64,000 nucleotides of DNA. Source: Sclerurus mexicanus (Eukaryota > Chordata > Aves > Passeriformes > Furnariidae). The stretch's first letter is position 1; the number at the start of each line of letters is the position of its first letter. Under the pieces are notes generated by a model. The model was not told the origin of the DNA. It worked only from the letters and a program-made list of their open reading frames with translations, and ran no database searches. The stretch spans positions 1,638,630 through 1,702,629 of the forward strand of contig VWZF01004021.1 of NCBI GenBank assembly GCA_013396755.1. Reading direction: 5' to 3'. Below, in pieces: positions 50,946 to 62,200 of this stretch. The position numbers and the translations under genes are program-made.

Positions 50946-51852
50946 CTAACAGCCAGATGGGATATTTGGAGGCTGGATAATTTGATGTGTCATGGCTGGA
51001 GGAGAACAAGGGGCAGCCCCTTGTTTTCTGTGTGTACACACAACAAAATAGATGACTTCTAGAGATGGGAAGGGAGAGGAGCCAGGGGCCGGCCGGGGGA
51101 GCTGCACATCCCCGTGTCGCTGGCACGGGGCAGTGGTCAGTGCCCTGTGGTCAGGGACTTCCCCAGTGCACACCTCCAGGAGCAGAGGGAGATGGAGACA
51201 GGTCAGAAGAAGGCAAGGAGGAAGAGGATTGATGAGCCGTTGCTCCTCAGAAATTTGTCTCATCCTGGAGTTGTCTTGGCCCATCTGTAGGTTGTGGACT
51301 GGGGATGCTGCTCTGCACCTACCAATACCCAAGAAATCAGGGAGGGTGTTGCTTTCTTCTTGCTGGGTCAGTGCTTCATCTCAAACTCAGCTCTGGGCAG
51401 AAGGAGAGGACAAGCCTAAAAAATCCCTTAAAATATTAATCAGAAAGGTTGTGGAGGAAAACATGCCTTGTCTTTCCTGAAAATTCCCATCAGAGCCAGC
51501 CTCGGGATGCACAGCTCATGAGAGGGTCATGAAACCCCACACTGCTTGATGCAAGTGGAAATGGTGTTTCCTTATGGCAAATTTGGCTGGTGCTGTGTGG
51601 GGATGTGGTGAAGGCACCAGCTCTCCCTCACCTGGTGTCTGTGCTTGGTCTCTGTCCCGGCAAAAAGCAGTGGATGTGCTAACAGCCTGTCTGGGAAACA
51701 GTAAATGTTACCCCATCGGTGACAGGAGTTACCTGTGAGTAAAATGGAGATTAAAATTTCCTACTCCCAGCCCCGTGGTGTAGCCACAGAGACACCTGAC
51801 AACTGTCTGGGCTTGAAGGAACAGCCCATTTCAGCTCATCTGTGATTGATAT
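50946..51852. other. Single-copy non-coding sequence
   Basis: No repeat family or exon is recognised. A 142-codon frame at 51052-51480 overlaps antisense frames and has no domain. Confidence 0.5.
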
Positions 51853-51954
51853 CAGAGAATCAGAAAATCACAGAAAGGCTTGGGTTGGAAGGGACATTAA
51901 GATCATCCAGTTCCAATCCCCTTCCCATGGGCAAGGACACCTTCCACTAGACCA
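51853..51954 (-). mobile_element. CR1 LINE 3' fragment (about 100 bases)
   Basis: The plus strand shows 'agaaaatcacagaaaggctt', 'gggttggaagggacattaag', 'atccagttccaatccc', 'catgggcaaggacaccttcc'. The element is therefore on minus and sharply 5'-truncated. Confidence 0.94.
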
Positions 51955-54860
51955 TTTAGCACTGCAGATTTTCCCCTATTTCCTTCTCTTGCCTTAAAAT
52001 AACTGAGTTTGGTGAAGTAAGTCTAAGGGAATGTGGTGGGCTGATGCTTTGCTCTCCTTTATGCTAAAAGAGAAGGAAACTCTAGCGATGGAGAAAGCCC
52101 CATGAATCCTTCTCCCTCCCAGCTGTGCCTGTGCCAGATGTCCCAGCTCCTGTTTCACCAGAGATGGTGCTGCATGGCGGGAGACTTTTTGGTTGCCCAC
52201 TGCAGAGGAAGGCAGGGAGCTGCCTGTGCAGGCAGCACAGAGTCTGGCAGCTGTGCAGGCAGCACAAATGAGAGGTGCTTCATTACCAGGCTCTGTGGTG
52301 AAACCTGAGCCCGGGTGCCAGCGCTGTGGTCATCAGTGTTTGATCAATCACTCCCATTTCCTGGCTGTCCATCAGGCATCTCTCCCTGAGTCCTTAGAAA
52401 GGTTTTGTTTGCATGTTCGGTTACAGAGAAAAAGGAGTCTTGGAGGACCCTCTGAAAACAATGCAAAAGAAGTCATCACAGAGGCTTAGTGCTACTGCTG
52501 GGGGTCCCACAAGGACCAGCCTGTGGGCTTGGGACCTGCAGGATGGAGCCAGCAACACCCGTTCTGCTGTAGAACAGCTTCCAGCCATCACCACCATCTA
52601 TTTGCATCTTGCTTACACCATCAGCGGCATCTTCTGAGCAGAGGTTTCCTTAAAAGAAGGGAAAACAGTGCTAAGCTTCCACCTCTGAGGTGGGGGTGTG
52701 GGACAAGGTGCTTTCACTTCTGGAGAGTGGGGTCCACAATGCACCCCGCAGCCCCTGGGCTAGGCAGGGATGGGGAGTGGGAGAGCTGCAAGGGCACTGA
52801 GAACTGCTTTCCACGTTTCATGCACTGCTGTTCTGCTGGGGAGTGAGGAAATTCTCCGTCCTAGGGAATACTGGAGGTTTATCAGTCTCACGAGGGCTGA
52901 ATGAGGTCCTGGGTCCTCTTTAGTGTTATGGAGTTTTTGGAGAAATACCCAACACAAACAGCCTTTATTGCCCTTTTCACTTTTCTGCTTATTACTTTTT
53001 GCTTTGCTTATTGCTTTTCCTTGCGTACCCCTGTTTAAAAACCATGTGATTATTGCTTCTCCTAAGGAAAAAAAAAATCCTTTTATCAAACTGGGAAGAT
53101 CTTGAAACACTGGTGGAGAACAAAGGCCGAAGGACTGGGGCTTCCCAGTGTCCCTGGAGCGCGTGACCTGCTCAGACGGAAACCCCACAAACACATCTCT
53201 GTGCTGGGGCCAGTGACTTCCCAGGGCAGCCCTCTCCTTGGGGAGAGGGTGTGAATGGCTTCCTTGAATAAGTCACTGGATAGCCTTGGCCAGGCTCAGG
53301 CTGGCTGCTGCTTCCTGGAGGTTGCTGCCTCACTGCTCAAAAACCGGATACTCTGTTGTGACATTTGTTTTCCCCCTGATGCACTGTGGCAAAGGAAACA
53401 GCTGTGTGCAGGCCAGTGGTGCAGATGCTGCAGGCTGTGGGGTGAGAGGAGAGTGAGCCGGGATGATGGGCACTCATCTTGCCCTGCCTGTGTTTCCTGT
53501 AAGGCTTAAAGTAAGGACCAGCAGTTGAAAACTTTTAGAAGGAATATGGCAATGAAAAAAGGGAGCTCTGGCTCTTGTTGTCAAGTCAGCCCAGAAACTG
53601 CTGAAGAGCTGCTGGAAAAGCCATTCAGCTTTTGTCTAATAACTCCTGTGATAATAATTAGCTCAGCCAAAGCAGATTTTAAGGGGGCTTTAAAATTCTT
53701 GTTCAGTGGGTTGAAAGAAAAGAGGCAACCAGAGTATCCTCTCATCTGAACATCAATGTGAATCCCACAAAATCCCATTATTCCTCTTTTAGGTCAGCAG
53801 TTTGATCAGTTCAGCCTTTTCCCTCCCCAAGGCAACAACTTTCCCCCTTTGTGCATGTTTTCCCCCTCGAGATCTGAGCACCTCACCATGTACAAACATG
53901 ATGCCCAGAGCCTGGTCCCCTCCTGCCCTGAATCCTTGCAAGGGGCAGTGACTTGCTGCCCCCACCGTGCCAGAAAATGACTGGCTGGAGGTAGAGGAAG
54001 AAAGTCTTTCTGCAAGAGCACTCACATTAACCAGGATATGTTTCCTAAAACAAGAAGGAATTTGCTGTGTCTCAAAGCTGACACTCTCAGACTTTCCTTT
54101 CAAGGTGCTTTAGCACCTGACAGTTGGAGACAAAACCTGATGGTCTAAAACTCACATCTTCATCCTGAGCTAGGTTTACTTGCAGTGGAAAGTAAAATCC
54201 ACATGTAAAATGCCAAAGATCAGTGGTTTGGGTGATGTTTAGAGGGAGCCAACCAAATAGGAGTGGAATAAATGATGACACCAACCTAGATCTGTTGAGC
54301 TGAGACCTGGCAGTGCTTTGCCTCTGCTGGAGAACTTCTACATGTCCCCCTTCCCAGGCTCACCGAGACTTAGAGCAGCTCCTGTCCTCACCAGCTAAAT
54401 ACATCCATCCCACGCAGGTTTTACACCAGACCCTCATTCCAGTTTGACACAGCTTTGGGCAGGAGTACAGAGGCCAAGGAGGTCACGAGGAGGGGTGACA
54501 GCCTTACACCACGTGCTGTGGTGCCTGAAAAATCTTTCCAGGCTGGGAACTGGTGCTTCACGTTCCCCAGTGTCTGTAGAGCCCTGGCCAAGCTGTGGTC
54601 CTGCTGGCCAAGGACCCTTCCCAGCTTTTATACCAATGCAAAGCACAACGGTTTGGAGCTGAGCAATAACCACTCCAGCAGGGAATACAAACCCTCCCCG
54701 GGCTGGAGAAACTGGGGTTGCCACGCCTCAAGAAACAGCGAGTTCAAACACAAATAAGCCTCATTTTCTTTGCAAAAATGTCTCTTTTGAGTGGACTAGA
54801 AACGGCATTGAACTGAAAGCAAGTTTTGCTAGTAAAATATACTAATAAACTTCTTTGGAG
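51955..54860. other. Single-copy non-coding sequence
   Basis: No gene or repeat family is recognised. A 16-base motif (ctgtgcaggcagcaca) occurs at 52224-52239 and 52251-52266. Frames up to 144 codons lack domains. Confidence 0.5.
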
Positions 54861-55135
54861 ACTCATAAACTGTGTTGTGTTTTTTAATGGCAAATAATAA
54901 AGGAGCCTAATAAAGTGTTGGTTTTTTAATGGCAATTTTTTAAGCGGCTGGAGCAGAGATCAGGAGTTCAGCCTCTTTCCTTGTTCTGTTTGTGGTATAT
55001 TTATCTTCACGAAGAGAATGGTAGCAGGGGGATTTATTTTTCTGAATGAATGTCTCTAAGCCCCTCATACCTCCAGGGCTTATAGTAAGGTTGGATCCAA
55101 TGACAGGAGAGTCAACATTATAAGCCCTTAGAGAG
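54861..55135. promoter_or_regulatory. Candidate regulatory block with phased direct repeat
   Basis: A 15-base perfect direct repeat (gttttttaatggcaa) at 54879-54893 and 54921-54935 sits in a longer imperfect repeat starting gtgttg. AT-rich, repeat-free text leads into the CpG-rich sequence at 55225. The TTTAATGG cores are homeodomain-like. Confidence 0.3.
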
Positions 55136-55545
55136 GGCTGAGTGCCTTGTAGATAGTCTCAAGTGGATGCGCTTTCAGCGTGCCGTTACCCCGGCTTACA
55201 TTAGCGGCTGAAGAGACTTTGTGTGTCCCCGATGCCCTCGGGTGACCCGCGACCCCTGCGACTTGGCTCTGCCGAGATCTGACGCTCGCGCGAGCCCCCG
55301 GCCGAGGAAATGGAGAGGCGCATTGTGCCGCGGAGAAAGAGCAACACAAACACGGGGTGTTCTCAAAGGAAACAAAAACCCAGCGGAAAAAAAAAAAAAC
55401 ACAAAAAAAACCCAAAAACACCACCAAAACCCAAAATCCTCCCCAAACTGGCAGCGAGGGGCAGCCGGGGAGAAAGCGCAGGCACACGCGATGCCCGGCA
55501 AAGCCGCCCCAAAAAACTCGCTGCTGGAGCGGGCTGCTGCAGGAA
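55136..55545. promoter_or_regulatory. Small CpG island, possible promoter
   Basis: By eye about 15 CpGs fall in roughly 105 bases (55230-55333), far above the surrounding sequence. An A-rich patch (A13 at 55387-55399) and a second GC-rich patch (about 55450-55510) follow. Reading frames on both strands (for example 55221-55550 and 55128-55487) cross it without recognisable domains. An unannotated first exon or a distal CpG-rich element are both possible. Confidence 0.45.
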
Positions 55546-56689
55546 ATTAGGCTCCTTGTGTCGTGAGGTCTCTGCTGGATTTAGGGGTGGCTGAGCACGC
55601 TGGAGTGGAGTGGTGGAAAGCTGCTTTACCAGTGGGTTTTGCATTTCTAAATACAGAAAGAAAACAGGCTGGCTTTGCATTTGGGGAGTGCTTGTTGTAT
55701 TTGGTGGGCAGAGGTACAGTGTGAAAATTACGTGCTACATCCATACGCCCCCAAGGAAAACTGCAGAGCTCAGCCCTGCCTGTGTCTCTGCAGAAAATGC
55801 TGAAACTTCGAGTTTCGAATGCCAAAAAGGGGCTGGAACAGCTGAAGCCCTCACTCTGTGGAGGATGCCAAGCCCTGACCTGACTCCCCGGAGGGTGCAA
55901 TCACCCACACGTGAACCAGACGCCCAGGCTGGCACTGTCCCTGGGGCTGGCACTGTCTCTGGGGCTGGATGCCTTGCTGGGGCAGGGCATGGCGGTGGGG
56001 GCAGATAGGACGGCTCAGGGGTCTGTAAGCTGTTGTTATGCACAGCCAGTGCCTCACTTTGAGTTCTTAAGGCCACATTGCCCCAAACAGTGGCTCCCTG
56101 CGGGGAGGGGATGCTTGTGCAAACAGCCACATCCCTCCAGGGACTTTTTTGCTGACTTGGGGTGTTGAGGGTCACCACCTCGCCTGGCCCCAAACCCATG
56201 CCCAGCTGCTGCTTTCTGCCTAACTGAGACAGCGACATCCTCACACAGCCTCTGGCTACTGCACAGAGAGCCCCAAAGAGTGTCAGATCTGCCATAAATC
56301 AGAAGCCGGCAGCGATGGCATCGTGTTCCCACCTCCGCTCTTGAAATCTGGGCTTGCTCCACCTGTGTCCTCCATCCCCACTGGTTTCAGCCCCTGCTCG
56401 GATCGTGCACTTTGCAGCACCCCTGTGAAGAAGCAGGATATGTGCTCCATGTACTGCCTCTGTGGCACCGACAGGGGCAGGGATGGGGAGGAGGAGACAG
56501 TGCAACACCTTCTCCATCACCTTGGAAAGGTGGGACATGCCCCCTCCCAGCCCACCCAGTGCATCCAAGCCTGGTCCACGCATGGGAGCATTTTCCAGAT
56601 GCCAGTGTGTGTTTAAAGTTTAAAAAGATGAGTGGAAAAGCCCATGTCATGGGTGCCTGAGCTAGAAGGAGAATTTCACCGTCTTGAGG
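55546..56689. other. Non-coding sequence between CpG-rich patches
   Basis: No repeat family or exon is recognised. An 18-base tandem pair (ggctggcactgtccctgg type) lies at 55927-55962. The 186-codon minus frame at 55735-56295 shows no domain and overlaps several plus-strand frames. Confidence 0.45.
55927..55968. repeat. 18-base tandem repeat, 2.3 copies
   Basis: Two 18-base units differ by one base (cctgg against tctgg near their ends) and are followed by a partial ggctgg. Confidence 0.85.
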
Positions 56690-56960
56690 GAGTGTATTGT
56701 TCCCAGCGTTGGCCGAGTGGATTTGCATGCTTAATTCCCGCTAAGTATTTTTGAAGGAGTAATCTGATAAAATCTTCAACCTGCTGATAGCATAAACTTA
56801 ATCGAGGGTCCTTCAGAAAAAGCCAGTGGGACTTCCAGTTCCCAAACGTGCAGACCAAGAGATGTGGTCGCCCGCCGCGACCGGGCTGGGTCCCTCCCAG
56901 GCCAGAAGCCAGCGCTCACCATGGGCTGGGGACAGACGGGGGAGAAGAAGACTTTTATCC
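56690..56960. promoter_or_regulatory. Candidate conserved non-coding block with octamer
   Basis: Unique sequence contains a perfect POU octamer atttgcat at 56721-56728 followed at once by gcttaatt, then a long AT-balanced stretch without repeats, and a short CpG patch (gcccgccgcgaccggg, near 56870-56885). A long arbitrary minus frame (56776-57207) has no domain. Confidence 0.28.
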
Positions 56961-57299
56961 CATTGTTTTTCCCTGTGATTAATCCATCTAAAGTGCTCCT
57001 CTGAGCGTAGCCAAGGGCAGTGTAAGAAAGAAGCAGTTTGAGCTTTGTGGGGCTTTTTTCGTTCTCTTTTTCTCCCCCCCCTTCCAAGTGTGCTTTACAA
57101 ACATCCTCTCCGCTCGCCCTCTGTATTTGCAAAACCGTATCCTTCTGCCCATGGCTCCTGATGAAGTCCTTGCAGAGCTCCTTGTCCACCTTCAGTCTTT
57201 TCAGCACGTATTCAAATTAACCCTTTTGTCCCATTCACACCCCCTTTCTTTGGCGGATATTGTGGCTTTGCCAGCAGCGATCCAGCAGCGGCTATTCTA

Positions 57300-57720
57300 A
57301 TGTAATTGCATTCTGGCAATGCCTTGAGAACCTGATCAAGATCATCCCGCAAGTTTAATCCCTCCAAATTACAAAATGTTTACTATCAATCACCTTTATG
57401 CAGCTTTATTTCCTGGGCTTTCTTCAAGGAGCGAGCGGGACGTGTGTGTTGCCAGAGATGCCCCTTCACGTCTCCAGCTGATCACCTCAATGGGACCAGA
57501 GTCAAATGGTCAAGGCCATATGCGTATGAAAGCCCGGGCTGCGCTGCCAGCTATTCTCTCTAGCTCTGCATGGATTTCACACTTTCTATCCTGTTAGGAT
57601 GCCTACCATTTGCTTTAGCGTTGATTTTTTTTTTATTATTCCATTTCTACGTTCTGTGTCATCTGGATTTAATCTAGTTAGCAGATTTTATGCCTAAAAT
57701 TGCATTGTTAAAGGGAATTG
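57300..57720. promoter_or_regulatory. Candidate enhancer-like block (FOX/PBX-HOX motifs)
   Basis: tgtttac (57377-57383, forkhead core), atcaatca (57385-57392, reverse of the PBX-HOX site TGATTGAT) and tttatg (57395-57400, posterior-HOX/CDX-like) lie within 24 bases. Surrounding text is AT-rich and repeat-free. The role is inferred from motifs only. Confidence 0.33.
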
Positions 57721-57754
57721 TTTAAATGGGGACCGGTGGAGAACCCTGAAACCC

Positions 57755-57840
57755 TTGAAACCGGGGTGTCCCCCCGCCCAGCGCCGGCCACACATACCTC
57801 GACTGCTGCGGCCCTTGGCTTGGTGCGAGGGGCTCGGAGG
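57755..57840. promoter_or_regulatory. Short CpG-rich patch
   Basis: About nine CpGs fall in under 90 bases, including cccgcccagcgccggcc. It is too short for a classical CpG island and is listed because it belongs to a series of such patches between 55.2 and 59.2 kb. Confidence 0.3.
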
Positions 57841-58077
57841 TGGCTTTGCTTTCTTGAAAGCATCCATTGCTATTTTCAGAAGCACAAACAGATGCAAATG
57901 TCTCTGCAAACATTGCACAATGAGATGCAGGGAGAGGACAGCCTTTCAAAATCTCTGAATAGCCCTTCAAAGCAAGTCTAATTAGGGTAAGTAGAGGTAA
58001 TAGGCCCACTTGCGTTTTTTACACTCGCATTTTTCCCCCCTCAAAGCCTGCAAGGCTCTTTTTCCCCTATGGCTAGG

Positions 58078-58092
58078 GGTGGTGGTGGTGGT
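58078..58092. repeat. (GGT)5 microsatellite
   Basis: Five perfect GGT units. Confidence 0.9.
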
Positions 58093-58134
58093 ATATACCC
58101 TCTCCCATTTGTTTGCGCTAACAAATGTGGGGAT

Positions 58135-58174
58135 GGAAAGAAAGGGGAGAAGGGGGGGAGGAAGAAAAAAAAAA
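58135..58174 (+). repeat. 40-base homopurine tract
   Basis: An uninterrupted A/G run from 58135 to 58174, including G7 and A10 segments. Such tracts can form triplex or other non-B DNA. Confidence 0.9.
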
Positions 58175-58224
58175 TCAATCATTTGAAAAGTCTCTTCTGT
58201 TAGTTTTTTTGGTGGCTTTTCCTG

Positions 58225-58335
58225 GTGAGATAGATAGCGGCGGAGCCAGCAGCATCCCGGCTGGGGCCGGGTATGGGGCAGGCACCAGAGCAGAGCCTGC
58301 AGCTCGTGTCATGTGGAACTTCAGTAAGTGAAAAA
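58225..58335 (+). promoter_or_regulatory. GC-rich patch ending at a donor-like site
   Basis: Moderately CpG-rich text (agcggcggagcc and similar) ends at 'aacttca|gtaagtg' near 58325, a good GTAAGT donor consensus but with a poor base at exon position -1. An open frame runs through it to 58331. A first exon is conceivable, but no domain supports it. Confidence 0.2.
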
Positions 58336-58769
58336 GAAAAGCAGAAGGTATGGGCTGAATACTTGGGTAAATCAGTAATAGAGCTAAAGGGCATATGCCT
58401 GTAGGGAATATGTTGGCATAAAAGAGCTTTAAGAGGGGCCATTCATACTGACAAAGGGAGATTTGAATTGCTGCCTTCACAATAGCATGAAAGGATGGGC
58501 TTGGGGTGTTCTGAAACAAAGTGGAAATCATACTGCCCTGAACGGCTCTAATAAGCTTTTAACTATTTTACATTATGGCATTACCTCCTTTTTTTTTTTT
58601 TTCCCCCTTCTTCTTGTGAGCCGAGTGCCAGCCCCACTTAGAAGTGTGATTTATACTTTTTTCTTCATGGTAACTTTGGAGGAAAATAGATGGGAACTCA
58701 AAGGCAGTAATTCAGCTTTTTCAAGACAAGGAGGGGGAAATGCCATCATTTGTGAATGTCCCAGAAAGC

Positions 58770-59215
58770 ACACCATGCGCCGGGCTCCTCGGCCTCCGCC
58801 TCGCACAGGTCTGCGCCAGGGATGGAGGCTCATCACACCTACCACGCGTTTAATTGCGCTCATTAGCAGCCTTGCACTCAGAGATCGCAGTGCACTGACA
58901 CCTGCGGCACTTGGCTGTGCAACTCAGGTGGACTCCAGCGTGCACTCCAAAAATTGCAGGTGCTGCTTGGCAAACGCCCGCACCTTTCCCCATCGGCGGG
59001 GGTTCGGCATCTCCGCCCGTGTCTGGGGGACTCAGGGGGCTGCAGCTCGCACTGCTCGCCTGGGAAGGAGGCAGGTTGCCCGGCCTGTGTGTGGAGAACC
59101 GCTCCGGCTTTGTGTGCGCTGGGGCTCCCTCCCCGAGCTCCCCCCAGATGGTGCGATCGCACGACTGCACTGTTAAAATAGAGCTCGTATAGACAATTAG
59201 CCAATTACTCACTCT
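58770..59215. promoter_or_regulatory. CpG island with E-box, T-box and homeodomain motifs
   Basis: I count roughly 29 CpGs in about 390 bases (58778-59165). Motifs include a T-box half site tcacacct (58833-58840), three CAGGTG/CACCTG E-boxes (58899, 58925, 58957), a 12-base palindrome gtgcgatcgcac (59151-59162) and paired caatta cores (59194 and 59202). The long frame at 58463-59176 (+) and its antisense frames have no domain and probably reflect GC-rich composition. A promoter or CpG-rich developmental enhancer is the best guess. Confidence 0.45.
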
Positions 59216-62200
59216 GTCATTGCACTTTCTTCTTGTAACTGAGATGCAAACTGGACTATGTCTTCTTTGGTAGCTTCATTCATTGGCAGCATTATTTAAT
59301 GACACTTTTGTCAGCTTTGGGGCTGCCCAAAGATTTCTGAAGGTAGCTTTATGAACCCAGAAAGGGCGCCCCGCGGAGTGAAAGCGGACTTTGAACCTAC
59401 AGACGATGCTAAAGACAATGAATTTCCCAAAGTCAGGGAAAGAAATCCAGAGCGTGGCTACCACAGGGCATGTGGCTCAGCCCCTCATTGTCAGCAGCAG
59501 TGGCTACGGGGAGAATAGCCCAAAAAGTAGTGCTATAAGTGCTCCTGGGTCTTTTTAAGATGGGGAGGTTGTGTGGCTGAAACAGTTGTTTTGGACCAGG
59601 ATCTCACTCGAGATCCAATCTAGGACTGGCCAAAATTTAGCTTCCTTTGCTTTGATGGGTGTTTGTCTCAGCCCACAGTTTAACTTCAGTACAGTTGTGC
59701 AGAGCCACAGACACAGGACTAACACAGTGGAATTGAGAAGAGAGAGGTTTGGGTTTGCTCCTGCCATTTTTTGGGGAAGAACAAAAACTTGGCTACTCCC
59801 TAATGGAGGAAACTCCATCCTTCTACGTATGTAGAAATGGGATAATGCCTTTACTATCCATAACTTTTGGCACCAAGCATCATCCTGTCTTTTATTTACC
59901 TCTGAAGTTCAGCCCCATACAGGTGCAAGAATAGCTCCTAGGAAGGAAGGAAAGAAAGAAAGAAGGAAGGAATCATCTGTTTCCTTCTGGAGGGTAGAGC
60001 TTCTGAAAGATTTATCTTGTCATTCATGCAAGCCTGGTTAGCATGACGCGTGCACTGGGCACTCACACTCACAGTCCAATCCAGGGTGTGCACAGCCACC
60101 GCCACCTTCCTTCAGCTGACAATTCCCTTCCCTGCATCCCATATGGCTTCCTGCATCTCCGGGCATCCCAACAAGTGCTCCCCGGGAGAGCAGTGTAGGT
60201 GACAGCCGTGCTGGTGACAGGTAGCCCGGACCCTCCTTCACTGAGACCACAGACCTCATTAGCTGCCACTTGATTTATCAAGAGGGCATTATGGCTTTGG
60301 AAGCTGACATCTTTTTGGATTGCAAATAGGAGAGGAGGAAACTGTACCCTGTGAAAAGATTGATTAAATACTAATTAACCTCTTTTCTTAGATAATGAAA
60401 GCACTTCAGTGAGCTGGATAAACACGATGCGCATCAGTTGCTCTCCTGGCGAAGCAAGGGGTAATTGAGAGAGCAATATCCATTACTGGTGTTGTGACAG
60501 GAAAGGTTTTCCTTTCAGATTACAAAAGACTTGTTGCAGGAAAGATGGTACTCAAATAGGAAGGGAAAAAAATACCATATTCTTTTATCTCAGGAGTTAA
60601 ATCCCTTCCGTTTGAAAACTTCTACCAGTGAAGTAGAGAAACAACTTCTGCATTGATATCTAGGGATTGTCAAGTGGAAAAGTAAAAAAGTAAATCAAAG
60701 TCTTAAACTTTGAAGGGAGGGATTGACTCAGCTGCAAATTTGCTGGTCTTTACTGGCAAAGTCTCTAGCTTTTCTAGGTTCTGAGTAAAATAATGTATAA
60801 ATAAATATTGCCTATTTCCTTCAAATTCCAGAGACCAAACTGGAAAATCACAGGGGAAGAGATGCTTTTTCTGGTCCATGTCCCGAAGGCCATGAGCCAT
60901 TCTTCCACACAGACAGCAGCCTTGCTGAGGGGGGACATTTGCTTCCTCAAAAGGGAATATTTTCAAGGAGAAATCCAGGTGAGAAAGAACCATTTAGTGC
61001 AGTTTGACCAACTTTTATTGGCCAATAGTGATTCTCCTTGTTTCTGACCCTGCCTTTGAGACTCTCTTTTCAGTTCATTCTCCTGGTGGTCAACACAGGC
61101 AATCCAACATGGAAATGACCACGCTGGGAATTTTGTCTTCCTCCATTTGCTCTGCAACATTTGCCTTCTCTGTTTGGCCTCATTTATCTCAACTGAAGTG
61201 TTCATCAGAGACCCTCAGATCTCTTGATCCCCACAACGGGGACAGGGACAAACTTCTAAGTCCCCGGTGTCCCTTGACCTATATGTCTCCTCTCCCACCA
61301 CCTCCAAAAGTGAACTAACCCTATTTTAGGTTTGGGATTTTGTATTTTCGTGTTTACAAATGTTGTCTTTCTTCAGGCTTCTCGTTTCAATGGAAACAGC
61401 AAGTTGGAAGAGGAGGATGATCTGCCAGGTTTATGCTGGGCTGTAGATGCCAGGTGCTGTCATAGTCCTGCTGGAGGTACTCCTGGGCATGATTTTATAA
61501 AGATTGCTGACATCTGCCATACAAAGAGGAGCGGAACAAGTTGTTTGTTAAAATAAGTCCACTTAACTCCTACAGATGGAACTTAATCCATTATTTGTGC
61601 AACAAACCATTATGGTCCGTAATCACCTTGGACTGCCGTTAGACAGCTTTAAATGCTTTCCTAGAAGGCAAATTTGTGAAATCTTCAGGTTAAAAAAAGA
61701 TTAGCCTGGAATGTGCAGAATGTAATAATCTAAGAAAGAGACAGTGAAGTCCTGAGGACTCTGCCAAATCCCTGTTTGGGAAATAGAGGCATCAGCCCCC
61801 TTGCCTGCTTCAATTTCTAATTAAGCACATCTCAGAGGCATGAAGGAAGAGTGGAAAAAAGACCATGCACTGAGGCAGGATGGTCCTTCCCTGAAGCGCA
61901 ATGAACCTTTTGGGTGGAAGCAAGGGATCAGGGTGCTGAATAGTGAAACTAAATTAATGAGATCAGGGCAGAGACGTTAGTGAGACACTCAAAGCATTTT
62001 CTTTACGATTCATGCCTTAGGAAGCCCGATTTCTGGACTTGATGTCAACGCTTCCACTGGCAGAGTGCATGAAAGACTGTCTGTGGACCCTTATTCACTG
62101 TTACTCAAAGAACAAAGCTAATCTCCTCTCTAAAAGTCTTGCTTCTGCAAGTGTTTGCTCTATGAAGAAGGTGCTGCCGGATCCATCCTACTGACCCTTG

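Noticed and set aside
42496..56728. Perfect POU octamers at 42496, 48447 and 56721 as a set
   Set aside because: A given 8-mer on either strand is expected about twice in 64 kb by chance, so three matches alone carry no weight. They are mentioned only as parts of blocks.
58463..59176. 237-codon open frame through the CpG island
   Set aside because: GC-rich sequence lacks stop codons in several frames at once, antisense frames of 93-120 codons overlap it, and the translation shows no domain.
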